Shown: positions 1 to 9,004, counted from the stretch's first letter. The stretch: DNA of 64,000 nt from Bradyrhizobium sp. PSBB068 (GCA_016839165.1 CP069300.1:620001-684000), one strand, 5' to 3'. The notes: a model not told the origin generated them from the sequence alone. Program-made: numbers and translations.

Positions 1-935
1 CGACTACGCAGCTGCGGAGCTACGCGCCCGCGACCGATGTCAGCGTCGCGGCCCCTGCACCGCAGCTCGATATCGCGCGCGCTGGGCCGGTCGCCGCGGG
101 ACGCAACCCGCGCACCGAGCCGGGGCCGATCCGCTTCATCATCATCGCGCTGGCGATCGCCTTCCTCAGCATCTTCGTCGTGCTGCCGCTGGTGGTCGTG
201 TTCGCCTCGGCCTTCTCGAAAGGCATCGTCGCCTATCTCGCGGCGCTGGCCGAGCCTGAGGCGCTCGCCGCGATCAAGCTGACGCTGCTGGTCGCTGCGA
301 TCTCGGTCACGCTCAACCTCGTGTTCGGCGTGGTCGCGGCCTGGGCCATCTCGAAATTCGAGTTCACCGGCAAGACCTTTCTGATCACGCTGATCGACCT
401 GCCGTTCTCGATCTCGCCTGTCATCTCGGGCCTGGTCTTCGTGCTGCTGTTCGGCGCACAGGGCTATTTCGGGCCGTGGCTGCAGGCGCACAACGTCCAC
501 ATCCTGTTCGCGGTACCCGGCATCGCACTGGCGACGATCTTCGTCACCTTTCCGTTCGTGGCGCGCGCGCTGATCCCGCTGATGCAGGAGCAGGGCTCCC
601 AGGAGGAGGAAGCGGCGATCTCGCTCGGCGCCTCGGGCCTGCAAACCTTCTTCCGCGTCACGCTGCCCAACATCAAATGGGGCCTGCTCTACGGCGTCCT
701 GCTCTGCAACGCGCGCGCGATGGGCGAGTTCGGCGCGGTGTCCGTCGTCTCCGGCCATATCCGCGGCGAGACCAACACGATGCCGCTGCTGGTCGAGATT
801 CTCTACAACGAATACCAGTTCGTCGCGTCGTTCGCGATCGCCTCGCTGCTCGCGATGCTGGCGCTGATCACGCTGGTGGCGAAAACTATTCTTGAGCGGC
901 GGCTCGACGAGGCTGAGGTGCCCGATGGCGATTGA
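1..935 (+). CDS. cysW: Sulfate/thiosulfate ABC transporter permease CysW (5' end just outside window)
   Basis: Inner-membrane permease subunit of the sulfate/thiosulfate importer. The frame is open from base 3, giving 310 visible residues. The visible N-terminus reads TTQLRSYAP, so probably only the start codon and one or two residues are missing. A hydrophilic leader of about 45 residues precedes several membrane segments. The [23 protein letters not shown] stretch, split here as [11 protein letters not shown] and FFRVTLPN, is the EAA loop that docks on the ATPase. Its stop overlaps the start of cysA by 11 bp, so the two are translationally coupled. CysW rather than CysT is inferred from its place directly before cysA and from the [14 protein letters not shown] segment; cysP and cysT should lie upstream, outside the window. 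Confidence 0.9.
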   Translation, partial: TTQLRSYAPATDVSVAAPAPQLDIARAGPVAAGRNPRTEPGPIRFIIIALAIAFLSIFVVLPLVVVFASAFSKGIVAYLAALAEPEALAAIKLTLLVAAISVTLNLVFGVVAAWAISKFEFTGKTFLITLIDLPFSISPVISGLVFVLLFGAQGYFGPWLQAHNVHILFAVPGIALATIFVTFPFVARALIPLMQEQGSQEEEAAISLGASGLQTFFRVTLPNIKWGLLYGVLLCNARAMGEFGAVSVVSGHIRGETNTMPLLVEILYNEYQFVASFAIASLLAMLALITLVAKTILERRLDEAEVPDGD

Positions 936-1971
936 AGTCAGGAATATCGTAAAGCGGTTCGGCAGCTTTGCCGCGCTCGACAATGTCGATCTCAAGGTTG
1001 CCGATGGCGAGCTGCTGGCGCTGCTCGGCCCGTCCGGCTCCGGCAAGACCACGCTGCTGCGGATCATCGCAGGGCTGGATTGGCCCGACTCCGGCGAGGT
1101 CGCGATCGATGGAGAGAACGCGCTCTCGCGCGGCGCCAGCGAGCGTCAGGTCGGCTTCGTGTTCCAGCACTACGCGCTGTTCCGCCACATGACGGTGTTC
1201 GAGAACGTCGCCTTCGGCCTGCGCGTGCAGCCGCGCGCGATCCGCAAGGATGAGGCGACGATCCGCGCACGCGTCAAGAACCTGCTCGATCTGGTGCAGC
1301 TCGACTGGCTCGCCAACCGCTATCCCAGCCAGCTGTCCGGCGGCCAGCGGCAGCGCATCGCGCTGGCGCGCGCGCTCGCGATCGAGCCGCGCATCCTGCT
1401 GCTCGACGAGCCGTTCGGCGCGCTCGATGCCAAAGTGCGCAAGGAGCTGCGGCAATGGCTGCGCTCGCTGCACAGCGAGATCCACGTCACCTCGATCTTC
1501 GTCACCCACGACCAGGAGGAGGCGCTCGAGGTCGCCAACCGCGTCGTGGTGATGGACAAGGGCAGGATCGAGCAGATCGGCTCGCCCGGCGAGGTCTATG
1601 ACAATCCGGCGACCGCCTTCGTGCACGGCTTCATCGGCGAATCCATCGTGCTGCCGGTCGACGTGGCCGGCGATGCGGTGCGGCTCGACGGCCGTCCGCT
1701 GAACATTCCGGCGCTGGGCGCGGCGTCCGGCGCGGCCAAGCTGTTCGTCCGCCGCCACGACATGGCGGTCGGTCCGGCCGGAACCGGCGCACTGGAAGGC
1801 GCCATCCGCCACGTCCGCTCGTTCGGCCCGATCCAGCGCGCCGAGGTCGCCCTGGCCGGCAGTGAGGGCAAGACCGTGATCGAGATCGATGCGCCCCGCG
1901 ACCGCGAGCTGCAGGCCGGCGAAATCGTCTCGCTGCAGCCCCGCCGCTACCGGATCTTCGCCGCGCAGTAG
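925..1971 (+). CDS. cysA: Sulfate/thiosulfate ABC transporter ATP-binding protein CysA
   Basis: ATPase that powers sulfate/thiosulfate import together with CysT/CysW and a periplasmic binding protein. The protein has 348 residues. Walker A is GPSGSGKT at residues 35-42, followed by the LSGGQRQR signature, Walker [13 protein letters not shown], and a switch histidine in [13 protein letters not shown]. The C-terminal 100 residues fit the CysA regulatory/TOBE-like extension. The ATG at 925 lies inside the cysW coding end with a GAGG-rich stretch before it. A longer reading frame runs upstream on the same frame, but its extra residues do not resemble the family. Regulation is not visible here because the operon promoter lies upstream of the window. 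Confidence 0.95.
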   Translation: MAIEVRNIVKRFGSFAALDNVDLKVADGELLALLGPSGSGKTTLLRIIAGLDWPDSGEVAIDGENALSRGASERQVGFVFQHYALFRHMTVFENVAFGLRVQPRAIRKDEATIRARVKNLLDLVQLDWLANRYPSQLSGGQRQRIALARALAIEPRILLLDEPFGALDAKVRKELRQWLRSLHSEIHVTSIFVTHDQEEALEVANRVVVMDKGRIEQIGSPGEVYDNPATAFVHGFIGESIVLPVDVAGDAVRLDGRPLNIPALGAASGAAKLFVRRHDMAVGPAGTGALEGAIRHVRSFGPIQRAEVALAGSEGKTVIEIDAPRDRELQAGEIVSLQPRRYRIFAAQ

Positions 1972-2250
1972 CTGCCGCGGGTCCAAACCTCTCCTTGAAA
2001 AGGGGAGGTCGCCTTGCTCGTCAGAGCAAGGCGGGTCTGTCTCCACGATAACCGCTATCGCCTGTGGCTGACCCCCCATCCCGACCTTCGCCCTTTCGGC
2101 GGGAAGGAGAACCCCATATCCGTCGTCGTTCCGGGTTCGCTTCGCGCCCCGGAATGACGGCGTTTTGTGTGGTCAAAAGTTAGCCCCTGTTCACCATTCA
2201 GCCACGGTTGGTATGCAACAACGGCCAGCCAACCTTGGGGGTTTTCTGAA
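1972..2250. repeat. Intergenic region with two short palindromic repeats
   Basis: No gene is seen between cysA and the CAP-domain lipoprotein. An inverted repeat of the CTCTCC/GGGAG type lies at about 1990-2008. A second element at about 2127-2160 carries TCGTTCCGGG facing CCCCGGAATGACG around a TTCGCTTCGCG core. The second has the same ends as the longer element at 18.6 kb. The first may also act as the cysA terminator. These resemble the extragenic palindromes common in Bradyrhizobium; no function is shown by the sequence. Confidence 0.6.
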
Positions 2251-2748
2251 GTGAAACGGACGACGGTCGCCCTGTTCGGGCTTCTGGTGCTTGCCGGCTG
2301 CGCCGCGGACACCAAAATCCCGGAAGAACCGGCGATGTATCTCAACATGGCGCAGCCCGGCGCCGTCCTGGACAGCCAGGCCGCCGCGATCCTGTTTTCC
2401 CAGTACCGCCAGAACAATGGTCTCGGCACCGTCGTGGTCGATCCTGACCTGACCAGGCTCGCCGAGCAGCAGTCGCAGGCGATGGCCGCCCGCAACAAGA
2501 TGGACCACGACGTGAAGGCCCCGCTCGGCAAGCGGCTGGAGGCCGGCGGCTACCCGGCGACCGTGGCGGTCGAGAACATCTCGGCCGGCTATCACACGCT
2601 CGCGGAAGCCTTTTCCGGCTGGCGCGATTCTCCGCCGCACAAGGCCAACATGCTGAAAAGCGGTGTCACAAAAATGGGCATCGCGGCCGTTTATGCCCCC
2701 AACACCAAGTACAAGGTGTTCTGGACGCTCATTCTGGCGGCAACCTGA
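2251..2748 (+). CDS. CAP/SCP-domain lipoprotein
   Basis: Predicted lipoprotein of 165 residues with a CAP (cysteine-rich secretory protein/SCP) domain. The GTG at 2251 is preferred because a GGGGG run lies just upstream and the resulting N-terminus is a clean lipoprotein signal, with the lipobox LAGC ending at Cys17. The rest is a CAP domain from about residue 45 to 163, with the typical NKMDH segment, the VENISAG motif and a W-R-D-S-P-P-H-K-A-N helix. Bacterial CAP proteins are exported and mostly of unknown activity. The gene stands alone between cysA and the patatin gene, with repeats upstream. Confidence 0.85.
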   Translation: MKRTTVALFGLLVLAGCAADTKIPEEPAMYLNMAQPGAVLDSQAAAILFSQYRQNNGLGTVVVDPDLTRLAEQQSQAMAARNKMDHDVKAPLGKRLEAGGYPATVAVENISAGYHTLAEAFSGWRDSPPHKANMLKSGVTKMGIAAVYAPNTKYKVFWTLILAAT

Positions 2749-2854
2749 TTTCGATAAATTCCGCGTGATCTAACCCTCCCATCTCGCAGATTGACGCGGC
2801 GGCCAACAGCGGCCACCGTTGTGGTCCAGGTCGTTTTTGAGCGAACGGTTACGA

Positions 2855-4039
2855 ATGGATACTTCGGATTCCGCGCCGGCCTCGACGCCCGCGCAAGCGA
2901 GGCGGGTGCTGGTTCTTCAGGGCGGCGGCGCGCTTGGCTCGTACCAGGCCGGCGCCTTTCAGGCGCTCTGTCATGCAGGCTTCGAGCCGGAATGGATCGC
3001 CGGCATCTCGATCGGCGCCATCAATGCCGCGATCATCGCCGGCAACGAGCCGGACAAGCGGGTGCCTAGGCTGAAGGAATTCTGGGAGATGGTGTCGGCG
3101 CCGGTGCCGTGGAATCCGGTTTCCAAGCATGAGCGCGCCCGCTCGCTGTTCAACGAGACCTCTGCCGCCATCATCGCGACCTTCGGCGTGCCCGGCTTCT
3201 TCACGCCGCGGATCCCGCCGGCGCCGCTGTGGCCGCCCGGCAGCTCGCAGTCGCTGAGCTATTACGACACCGCGCCGCTGAAGAAGACGCTGGAGCGCCT
3301 GGTCGATTTCGATCGCATCAACGACCTGAAGACGCGGCTGTCGGTCGGCGCGGTCGGCGTCACCTCGGGCAATTTCTGCTATTTCGACAACTACGAATTC
3401 AAGAAGCGCGGCAAGACAATCGGCCCCGAGCACATCATGGCCTCCGGCGCCCTGCCGCCGGGCTTTCCCGCCGTCGTGATCGAGGGCGAGCATTACTGGG
3501 ACGGCGGCATCGCCTCCAACACGCCGCTCGACTTCGTGCTCGACGAGGAGACCAGCCGCGATCTGCTGATCTTCCAGGTCGACCTGTTCAGCGCCCGCGG
3601 GCCGCTGCCGGAGACGCTGCTGGAGGCCGCCGAGCGCGAGAAGGACATCCGCTATTCGAGCCGGACGCGGATGAACACCGACAAGAACCGGCAGATCCAC
3701 AACGCCCGCATGGCGGTGCGCGACCTGATCGGCAAGCTGCCCGATTACCTGAAGAACGATCCGTCGGTCGAATTGCTGCGCAAGGCATCCAAGGAGAACA
3801 CCGTCACGGTGGTTCACCTGATCTACAAGAGCAAGAACTACGAGAGCTCTTCGAAGGATTACGACTTCTCGCATGTCGGGATGGTCGAGCACTGGGGCGC
3901 CGGCGTGCGCGACGTGCATTTGTCGATGCGTCACAAAGAATGGCTAGAACGGCCACAGTCCGGGGAAACCATGGTGACTTACGACCTCACGGGGGACGAA
4001 CCCACGCCCCCTGAATCGAGCCCCCCGCAAGCAAAATAG
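2855..4039 (+). CDS. Patatin-like phospholipase (DUF3734 C-terminus)
   Basis: Predicted serine acyl hydrolase of 394 residues. The patatin features are all present: the oxyanion glycine motif QGGGALG near residues 22-28, the nucleophile Ser52 in GISIG, and the catalytic Asp216 in WDGG. The C-terminal half fits DUF3734, which is found on alphaproteobacterial patatins. The ATG at 2855 (MDTSDS) is chosen because the domain begins about 16 residues later. The 3-hydroxybutyrate dehydrogenase gene follows after a 12-bp gap, so the two are probably one operon. This pairing suggests a role in polyhydroxybutyrate or lipid turnover, but the substrate cannot be read from the sequence. Confidence 0.9.
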   Translation: MDTSDSAPASTPAQARRVLVLQGGGALGSYQAGAFQALCHAGFEPEWIAGISIGAINAAIIAGNEPDKRVPRLKEFWEMVSAPVPWNPVSKHERARSLFNETSAAIIATFGVPGFFTPRIPPAPLWPPGSSQSLSYYDTAPLKKTLERLVDFDRINDLKTRLSVGAVGVTSGNFCYFDNYEFKKRGKTIGPEHIMASGALPPGFPAVVIEGEHYWDGGIASNTPLDFVLDEETSRDLLIFQVDLFSARGPLPETLLEAAEREKDIRYSSRTRMNTDKNRQIHNARMAVRDLIGKLPDYLKNDPSVELLRKASKENTVTVVHLIYKSKNYESSSKDYDFSHVGMVEHWGAGVRDVHLSMRHKEWLERPQSGETMVTYDLTGDEPTPPESSPPQAK

Positions 4040-4051
4040 GAGCGACCGATA

Positions 4052-4840
4052 ATGGGTACGTTGACAGGCAAGACCGCCGTTGTGACCGGCTCGACCAGCG
4101 GCATCGGATTGGCGTATGCGCGCGCCTTCGCAGGCGCCGGCGCCAATATCGTTCTCAACGGCATGGGCGTTCCGGCCGACATCGAGAAGGAACGCTCCGG
4201 CATCGAGACCGACTTCAAGGTCAAGGCCGTGCATTCGCCGGCCGACATGACCAAGCCGGCCGAGATCGCCGACATGATCGCGCTCGGCGAGAAGACCTTC
4301 GGCTCGGTCGACATCCTGGTCAACAATGCCGGCATCCAGTTCGTGTCGCCGATCGAGGAATTCCCGCCCGAGAAGTGGGAAGCGATCATCGCGATCAACC
4401 TGTCGTCGGCGTTCTACGGCATCCGCGCCGCGGTGCCCGGCATGAAGAAGCGCGGCTGGGGCCGCATCATCAACACGGCGTCCGCGCACTCGCTGGTGGC
4501 CTCGCCGTTCAAGTCGGCCTACGTCTCGGCCAAGCACGGCATCGCCGGCCTGACCAAGACCGCGGCGCTCGAGCTCGCACAATTCAAGATCACCTGCAAC
4601 TGCATCTCGCCGGGCTATGTCTGGACCCCGCTGGTCGAGCACCAGATTCCGGAGACCATGAAGGCACGTAACATGACCAAGGAGCAGGTCATCAAGGACG
4701 TGTTGCTCGCCGCGCAGCCGACCAAGGAGTTCGTGACCTCGGAGCAGGTCGCAGCGCTGGCGCTGTTCCTGTGCGGCGACGATGCCGCGCAGATCACCGG
4801 CGCCAACCTCTCGATCGACGGCGGCTGGACCGCGGAGTAA
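4052..4840 (+). CDS. bdhA: 3-hydroxybutyrate dehydrogenase
   Basis: NAD-dependent short-chain dehydrogenase of 262 residues that interconverts D-3-hydroxybutyrate and acetoacetate, a step of polyhydroxybutyrate breakdown. The cofactor motif TGSTSGIG lies at residues 12-19, NNAG at 91-94, and the catalytic residues are Ser144, Tyr157 and Lys161. The C-terminus LSIDGGW is typical of this enzyme rather than of general SDRs. A TAGGAG ribosome binding site overlapping the stop of the patatin gene precedes the ATG. A strong hairpin terminator follows 30 bp after the stop, so the operon ends here. Confidence 0.92.
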   Translation: MGTLTGKTAVVTGSTSGIGLAYARAFAGAGANIVLNGMGVPADIEKERSGIETDFKVKAVHSPADMTKPAEIADMIALGEKTFGSVDILVNNAGIQFVSPIEEFPPEKWEAIIAINLSSAFYGIRAAVPGMKKRGWGRIINTASAHSLVASPFKSAYVSAKHGIAGLTKTAALELAQFKITCNCISPGYVWTPLVEHQIPETMKARNMTKEQVIKDVLLAAQPTKEFVTSEQVAALALFLCGDDAAQITGANLSIDGGWTAE

Positions 4841-4870
4841 TTATCCGCCGGCACTGACCTGGCATCAAAG

Positions 4871-4903
4871 AGCCGGCCCCGATTGGATCAGGGCCGGCTT
4901 TTT
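4871..4903 (+). terminator. Rho-independent terminator of the patatin-bdhA operon
   Basis: A perfect 9-bp stem (AGCCGGCCC at 4871-4879 pairing with GGGCCGGCT at 4891-4899) with an 11-nt loop is followed by a T run. It lies 30 bp after the bdhA stop. Confidence 0.85.
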
Positions 4904-4920
4904 AGGGTAGAAAGCTGCCC

Positions 4921-5031
4921 GAACTAGCTAAAGCATGATCCGGAAAAGTGCGAAGCGGTGTTCCGAAAAGATCATGCTCAAACAAAGAGCTAAAGCGCGA
5001 TGACGATTCAACCAAATATCATCGCGCTTTA
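4921..5031. repeat. Palindromic repeat between bdhA and the toxin gene
   Basis: Two inverted elements lie side by side. The first (about 4931-4980) has GCATGATCC facing GATCATGC. The second (4991-5031) has TAAAGCGCGATGA facing TCATCGCGCTTTA. A fragment of the first, GGATCATGCTCAA, recurs near 10943. The right arm of the second overlaps the last codons of the toxin gene, so it can also serve as its terminator. Confidence 0.65.
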
Positions 5032-5330
5032 GGGTCCAAATCGGCGGGGGAGAACGGCGTTCGGGACGCATGTCTGATGTGCAGGATATCGATTGTATCG
5101 CTGCGCACCCGATAGAAAATGCGGAACGGATAGCGCAGGACGGTAATTGCGCGGACCGTGGAGCGCTGCGAGATGCGCGGCGCGGCCTCGGGTGCGCGGC
5201 AGACCCGGTCAATGACATCGCGGAAGCGGCGCTCGGCAGCTGCGGCGATTGCCGGGCTGGCATGGGTCGAATAGTGGGTCGCGATTTCGTCCAGATCAGT
5301 CAGTGCTTGCCGCGAGAAGACGACCTTCAT
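5019..5330 (-). CDS. Type II toxin, RelE/ParE family
   Basis: Small toxin of 103 residues with the ParE/RelE fold signature: an N-terminal MKVVFSRQALTDL strand-helix and a C-terminal YPFRIFYRV...IDILHIRHASR block. ParE members inhibit DNA gyrase and RelE members cut mRNA on the ribosome; this one looks closer to ParE because it keeps the IFYRV/HASR ending and lacks obvious RelE catalytic residues. Its ATG overlaps the antitoxin stop by 4 bp (ATGA), the usual arrangement. The last two or three codons lie inside an inverted repeat. Confidence 0.85.
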   Translation of the reverse strand: MKVVFSRQALTDLDEIATHYSTHASPAIAAAAERRFRDVIDRVCRAPEAAPRISQRSTVRAITVLRYPFRIFYRVRSDTIDILHIRHASRTPFSPADLDPKAR

Positions 5331-5563
5331 TTGCGGCGAAATTTGGCAAACGCGCCTGCGATCTCCTCGTCGGTCGCGCACTCGCCGGCGTCGATCGATG
5401 CCATCGCGGCGTCGATGACCCGCAGTTCATCTCGAGTTGCGACGTAGTCTTGGGACTGTAGCTCGCTTTCGATCTGATTTGCGATCGACACGAATTCATC
5501 CTGTGCCGCCTCGGGCCAGGATTGAACGCGATTGAGCAGGTTTTTCAGTTCCGCTGCGGTCAT
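5327..5563 (-). CDS. Antitoxin of the ParE-type toxin
   Basis: Small acidic protein of 78 residues encoded directly upstream of the toxin, with a 4-bp overlap. The segment AELKNLLNRVQSWPEAAQDEF and the acidic C-terminal half ending in GAFAKFRRK match antitoxins that pair with alphaproteobacterial ParE toxins. Such proteins bind the toxin through their C-terminus and usually repress their own promoter. A perfect TATAAT lies 7 bp upstream of the ATG, which would give a leaderless message. The gene begins 33 bp after the end of the flippase gene on the same strand. Confidence 0.8.
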   Translation of the reverse strand: MTAAELKNLLNRVQSWPEAAQDEFVSIANQIESELQSQDYVATRDELRVIDAAMASIDAGECATDEEIAGAFAKFRRK

Positions 5564-5570
5564 GCCGTGT

Positions 5571-5576
5571 ATTATA
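5571..5576 (-). promoter_or_regulatory. Candidate -10 box of the toxin-antitoxin operon
   Basis: TATAAT on the minus strand ends 7 bp before the antitoxin ATG. Transcription starting at the usual distance would begin at or next to the ATG. No good -35 box is seen at 17 bp. Confidence 0.45.
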
Positions 5577-5596
5577 TGCCGCGGTCGATCAAAATG

Positions 5597-6991
5597 CTAC
5601 GGCGTAGGCCGGGCCTTCCCGAACGCCAGCACGTGCAGGCCGAGGCGCGAGCGCACCACGACGAACAGCAGGATCGTCTCGAAGGTCAGCGACAGCGAGG
5701 TCGAGGCCGCCGCGCCCATGCCGCCGTAGCGCGGCACCAGCGCGATGCAGAGCCCAACATTCATCAGGAACGATACCGCATAGGCGGTGGCGCAGATACT
5801 CTGGTGGCCGAGCATGTTCAGCAGCCGCTCCACCGGGCCGATCGCCGAGCGCACCACGAGCCCGATCGCGGCGACGAACATGATGCTGTAGCCGTCGACG
5901 AACTTCGGGCCGAACAGCCACAGCAGCGGCTTGCCGAAGGCGAGCAGGGCGATGGTTGCGAGCAGCGAGGGCCAGAACGTCCAGCTGATGGCGTGCGCGA
6001 CATAGGCCGACAGCCTATCCTTGTCGCCGAGCGCGTTGTATTCGGCGAAGCGGTGCGCCGTCGTCGCCGACATCGCGTAGTGCACGAACGACACCAGCGC
6101 CAGCGTCTTCACCACTGCGAAATAGATGCCGACCTCCTCGGAGGAGCGGAATTGCTGCAGCATCAGCACGTCGGTGTAGCCGAGCAGGAGATAGAAGCTC
6201 TCGACCAGCATGATCGGCAGCGAGATCTTAAACCAGCCTTTGAGGTCGTAGGTCTTCTCGCCCGGCCCGAGATGGGCTTTGAGGCGGCGGTTCAGCACGA
6301 TCATCTGGCCGATCGCCGCGATGTAGACGGCGGCTGCGCTCGCGATCATCGCGGCGGTGGCGCCGAGATTGAGGCCGAGCGCCAGTGCGCCGGCGGTCAG
6401 CGCGATGATCAGCCCCTGCCGCACGATGAATTGCGGCATCAGGCCGAGCTGCATCCAGTCATGCGCGCGCGAGATGCCGTCCTGCGTGTTGGCGACCACG
6501 AACGGCGGCAAGGTCAGGCAGCCGATATAGAGCGGCACGATCGCATTGGGGTCGATCCAGGGCGAGGCGAGATGGATCACGCCGGCGAGCAGCAGCGCCA
6601 CGGTGCTGGAGGCGGCAAGCACCACCCAGCGGCCGCCGGAAAGGAAGCCGCGCAGCGCGGCGAGGTCGCCGCGCGTGCGATATTCCGGGATGATCTTCTG
6701 CGAAGACGGCGCGATGCCGAAATCCATCGTGCTGCCGAGCAGCAGCACCCAGGTCCAGACATAGACATAGATGCCGTAGTCCGAGCCGCTCATCCAGCGC
6801 GCCAAAAGGATCTGCGCCAGATAGGCGATGGCGGCGCTGATCACGCGGATGATGAAGATCATGCCGGCGAGGCGCTTGGTGACCGACGCCTCCTTGGTGC
6901 CGCCGAGCAGGCGCGCGACGAGGTCCCGCAGGCGCGCGACCGGGCCCGATGGCGCAGAGGTTGCGGCAGAGGATTCCGATTGTGTCTCCAT
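5597..6991 (-). CDS. Polysaccharide flippase (oligosaccharide-flippase / MATE-like family)
   Basis: Integral inner-membrane protein of 464 residues with about 12-14 hydrophobic segments spread along its length, as in Wzx-like oligosaccharide flippases that move lipid-linked sugar units across the membrane. The segment RLAGMIFIIRVISAAIAYLAQILLARWMS marks the first two membrane helices (given here as RLAGMIFIIRVIS and ILLARWM). An N-terminal tail of about 45 residues is hydrophilic. The ATG at 6991 (METQSESS) is chosen. An alternative GTG at 7042 adds 17 residues of poor character. No glycosyltransferase genes lie beside it, so the polysaccharide it serves is unknown. Confidence 0.82.
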   Translation of the reverse strand: METQSESSAATSAPSGPVARLRDLVARLLGGTKEASVTKRLAGMIFIIRVISAAIAYLAQILLARWMSGSDYGIYVYVWTWVLLLGSTMDFGIAPSSQKIIPEYRTRGDLAALRGFLSGGRWVVLAASSTVALLLAGVIHLASPWIDPNAIVPLYIGCLTLPPFVVANTQDGISRAHDWMQLGLMPQFIVRQGLIIALTAGALALGLNLGATAAMIASAAAVYIAAIGQMIVLNRRLKAHLGPGEKTYDLKGWFKISLPIMLVESFYLLLGYTDVLMLQQFRSSEEVGIYFAVVKTLALVSFVHYAMSATTAHRFAEYNALGDKDRLSAYVAHAISWTFWPSLLATIALLAFGKPLLWLFGPKFVDGYSIMFVAAIGLVVRSAIGPVERLLNMLGHQSICATAYAVSFLMNVGLCIALVPRYGGMGAAASTSLSLTFETILLFVVVRSRLGLHVLAFGKARPTP

Positions 6992-7084
6992 CACAGCCAA
7001 GGCGGAAAAATTCCCAAAGCGCCGCAAGGCGGCAATGGTCACCGATCTATCAACGAATCGTTAAGATTGGGTTGGGTGACGGAT

Positions 7085-7225
7085 GCTCGCAACCCAGGCG
7101 TCGTCCCGGCGCAGGCCGGGACCCATAACCACAGGGAACAGTTGACGCGCACAGCTTAACCCGCAGCGTGCCTCGCACTGCGGCCGCGGAGTATGGGTTC
7201 CTGCTTCCGCCGGAACGACGGTGGG
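7085..7225. repeat. Palindromic repeat, CGTCCCGGC...GCCGGGAC family
   Basis: Two arms, GTCGTCCCGGCGCAGGCCGG near 7098 and a mirrored TTCCGCCGGAACGACGG near 7205, bound the region between the flippase and the DsbD-like gene. The same family occurs at 8.9 kb and 50.3 kb. Confidence 0.6.
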
Positions 7226-7227
7226 CG

Positions 7228-8064
7228 TCAGTTCAAATTGATATTGAATTCATAGCTCTTGTCGCCGCCGACCAGGGTCAGTTTCAGCGCGGCGCCGTCC
7301 GCCTTGGCGCCGGGCGGCAACCCGTCGAGCTCGAAGGCGAAGCGCTTCACGCCCGGCGGTGCATGCTCGACGAGCTTGGGCACCGGCAGCGCCCAGTCCG
7401 GCGTCGGTCCCTCGACGAAGAGGCTGAGGTCCTTGCTTTCCGGCGCGGTGACATCGACCAGCACGTTGTTGCCGTCGCGCTTGACGTCGCGGATCGTGAC
7501 AGGGATGGGATCGCCGATATTGGCGGGCTTCGGCACCGCGTTGAGCGCTTCCGACAGCGCGGCGTCCTCGGTCGAGGCGACGCTCGCGAACGCAAGCTCG
7601 GCTTTCGCTTCCACCGGCACGCACAGCTTCTCGCACACCGCGTAACTGATGTCGGCGCGCAGCACCAACGGCTTGTCGGGATTCTTCGCGACGATGCGCA
7701 GCGGCAGCACCACCTGATGCTTGTAGCCGAGCGAGGTGCCGCCGGCGCCGTCGTCGAACTGGCGCGGCGCCGGCCACATCACCGTGACCGCATCGACATT
7801 GTCCGATTTGGAGAAATCGAACCGCGGCGGCACGCCGGAATCGCCCGGCGTGCGCCAGTAGGTTTTCCAGCCGTCCTGCAACTGGAAGGCGATGCCGCCG
7901 AGCAGCACCGCGCCGCTGCGCGATCCCGCGAGCAGCCGCACGGCCGAATGGGTGTCCTGCTGCCACGGCGAAGCGTCGTCGGCGCGCACCTCAGTTGCCA
8001 TACATGCGACGGACAATGTGGCGGCAACGCCAAAAGCGGCCCGCAGGGGAACTGTGACGATCAT
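7228..8064 (-). CDS. Periplasmic protein with DsbD N-terminal-like domain
   Basis: Exported protein of 278 residues, with a signal peptide over residues 1-29. The rest resembles the immunoglobulin-like N-terminal domain of the thiol:disulfide interchange protein DsbD, here without the membrane and thioredoxin parts. Cys144 and Cys148 form a CEKLC pair at the place where DsbD-alpha carries its redox cysteines. Such stand-alone proteins are likely to pass electrons to periplasmic partners, for example in cytochrome c maturation or copper handling. That role is inferred from the family; no partner gene lies nearby. It is divergent from yqgE across about 135 bp. Confidence 0.82.
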   Translation of the reverse strand: MIVTVPLRAAFGVAATLSVACMATEVRADDASPWQQDTHSAVRLLAGSRSGAVLLGGIAFQLQDGWKTYWRTPGDSGVPPRFDFSKSDNVDAVTVMWPAPRQFDDGAGGTSLGYKHQVVLPLRIVAKNPDKPLVLRADISYAVCEKLCVPVEAKAELAFASVASTEDAALSEALNAVPKPANIGDPIPVTIRDVKRDGNNVLVDVTAPESKDLSLFVEGPTPDWALPVPKLVEHAPPGVKRFAFELDGLPPGAKADGAALKLTLVGGDKSYEFNINLN

Positions 8065-8200
8065 GAGACGTCTTTACCTGCAACTTTCGTTGCAAACCAT
8101 TGAATTGCTTGTGATGCATCGCCGCACGCGGCGTGATGCTTGATTGACAGAACCGCCACCCAATATCAGGATGCCAAATCAGCAGGAAAGGCCTTTGTGG

Positions 8201-8860
8201 ATGCGCCCTGAAGGCAAAACAGGCAGGACTCGCAAGACCGCCGGCGGCAGAAGCCCGGCCGTCGGTCCGCATGCCGCAGACGGCGGCTATCTCGATGGCC
8301 AGATGCTGATCGCGATGCCTGTCATGAACGACCCGCGCTTCGAGCGTTCGGTGATCTACATGTGCGCGCATTCGTCGGAGGGGGCGATGGGCATCATCGT
8401 CAATCGCCCGGCCGGCAGCATCGATTTCCCCGGACTGCTGGTGCAGCTCGACATCATCGAGAAGTCGGACCAGATCCAGCTGCCCGAAAATGCCGAGATG
8501 ATGAAGGTGATGAAGGGTGGCCCGGTCGATACCGGCCGCGGCTTCGTGCTGCATTCCAGCGACTTCTACATTCAGGACGCGACGCTGAACATCGACGACG
8601 GCATCTCGCTGACCGCGACCGTCGATATCCTGAAAGCGATCGCCAAGGGCGCCGGCCCCAAGCACGCGATTCTCGCGCTCGGCTACGCCGGCTGGGCGCC
8701 GGGCCAGCTCGAGAACGAGATCCAGCACAATGGCTGGCTGCACTGCGACGCCGATCCCGAGCTGATCTTCGGCACCGACGTCGACGAGAAATACGCCCGC
8801 GCCTTGCGCAAGATCGGCATCGAGGCCGGCATGCTGTCGAACGACGCCGGGCACGCGTAG
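8201..8860 (+). CDS. YqgE/AlgH family protein
   Basis: Conserved protein of the YqgE/AlgH (UPF0301) family, 219 residues from the ATG at 8201. The family core starts at [12 protein letters not shown] and includes [34 protein letters not shown] and [13 protein letters not shown], all hallmark segments. The biochemical role of the family is not settled. The reading frame stays open upstream to a TTG at 8144 and another ATG at 8171. The ATG at 8201 is preferred because an AGGAAAGG stretch precedes it and its N-terminus matches relatives in length, but 8171 is possible. Confidence 0.88.
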   Translation: MRPEGKTGRTRKTAGGRSPAVGPHAADGGYLDGQMLIAMPVMNDPRFERSVIYMCAHSSEGAMGIIVNRPAGSIDFPGLLVQLDIIEKSDQIQLPENAEMMKVMKGGPVDTGRGFVLHSSDFYIQDATLNIDDGISLTATVDILKAIAKGAGPKHAILALGYAGWAPGQLENEIQHNGWLHCDADPELIFGTDVDEKYARALRKIGIEAGMLSNDAGHA

Positions 8861-8877
8861 GCCGCGCACCACACCCA

Positions 8878-9004
8878 CGGTGTCGTCCCGGCGAAGGCCG
8901 GGACCCAAAACCCCGACTGCTTGTGATTTCGCGACGCTGTGGCCTCAGCGCGCCCCATTCCCACGTCCTGTGGTTATGGGTCCCGGCTTTCGCCGGGACG
9001 ACGG
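8878..9004. repeat. Palindromic repeat between yqgE and the dioxygenase gene
   Basis: GTCGTCCCGGCGAAGGCCGG near 8882 is mirrored by GGCTTTCGCCGGGACGAC near 8985. The arms are about 100 bp apart. The element separates two convergent genes and may terminate both. Confidence 0.65.

Noticed and set aside
886..2079. Minus-strand frame of about 397 codons opposite cysA
   Set aside because: Antisense shadow; cysA carries all ATPase motifs on the plus strand.
5522..7159. Long plus-strand frame of about 545 codons opposite the flippase gene
   Set aside because: It is the antisense shadow of a strong minus-strand membrane-protein gene. Its product is rich in His, Arg and Gln and has no family character.
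7168..8103. Plus-strand frame of about 311 codons opposite the DsbD-like gene
   Set aside because: Antisense shadow; no signal or domain, while the minus strand has a signal peptide and the CxxxC pair.
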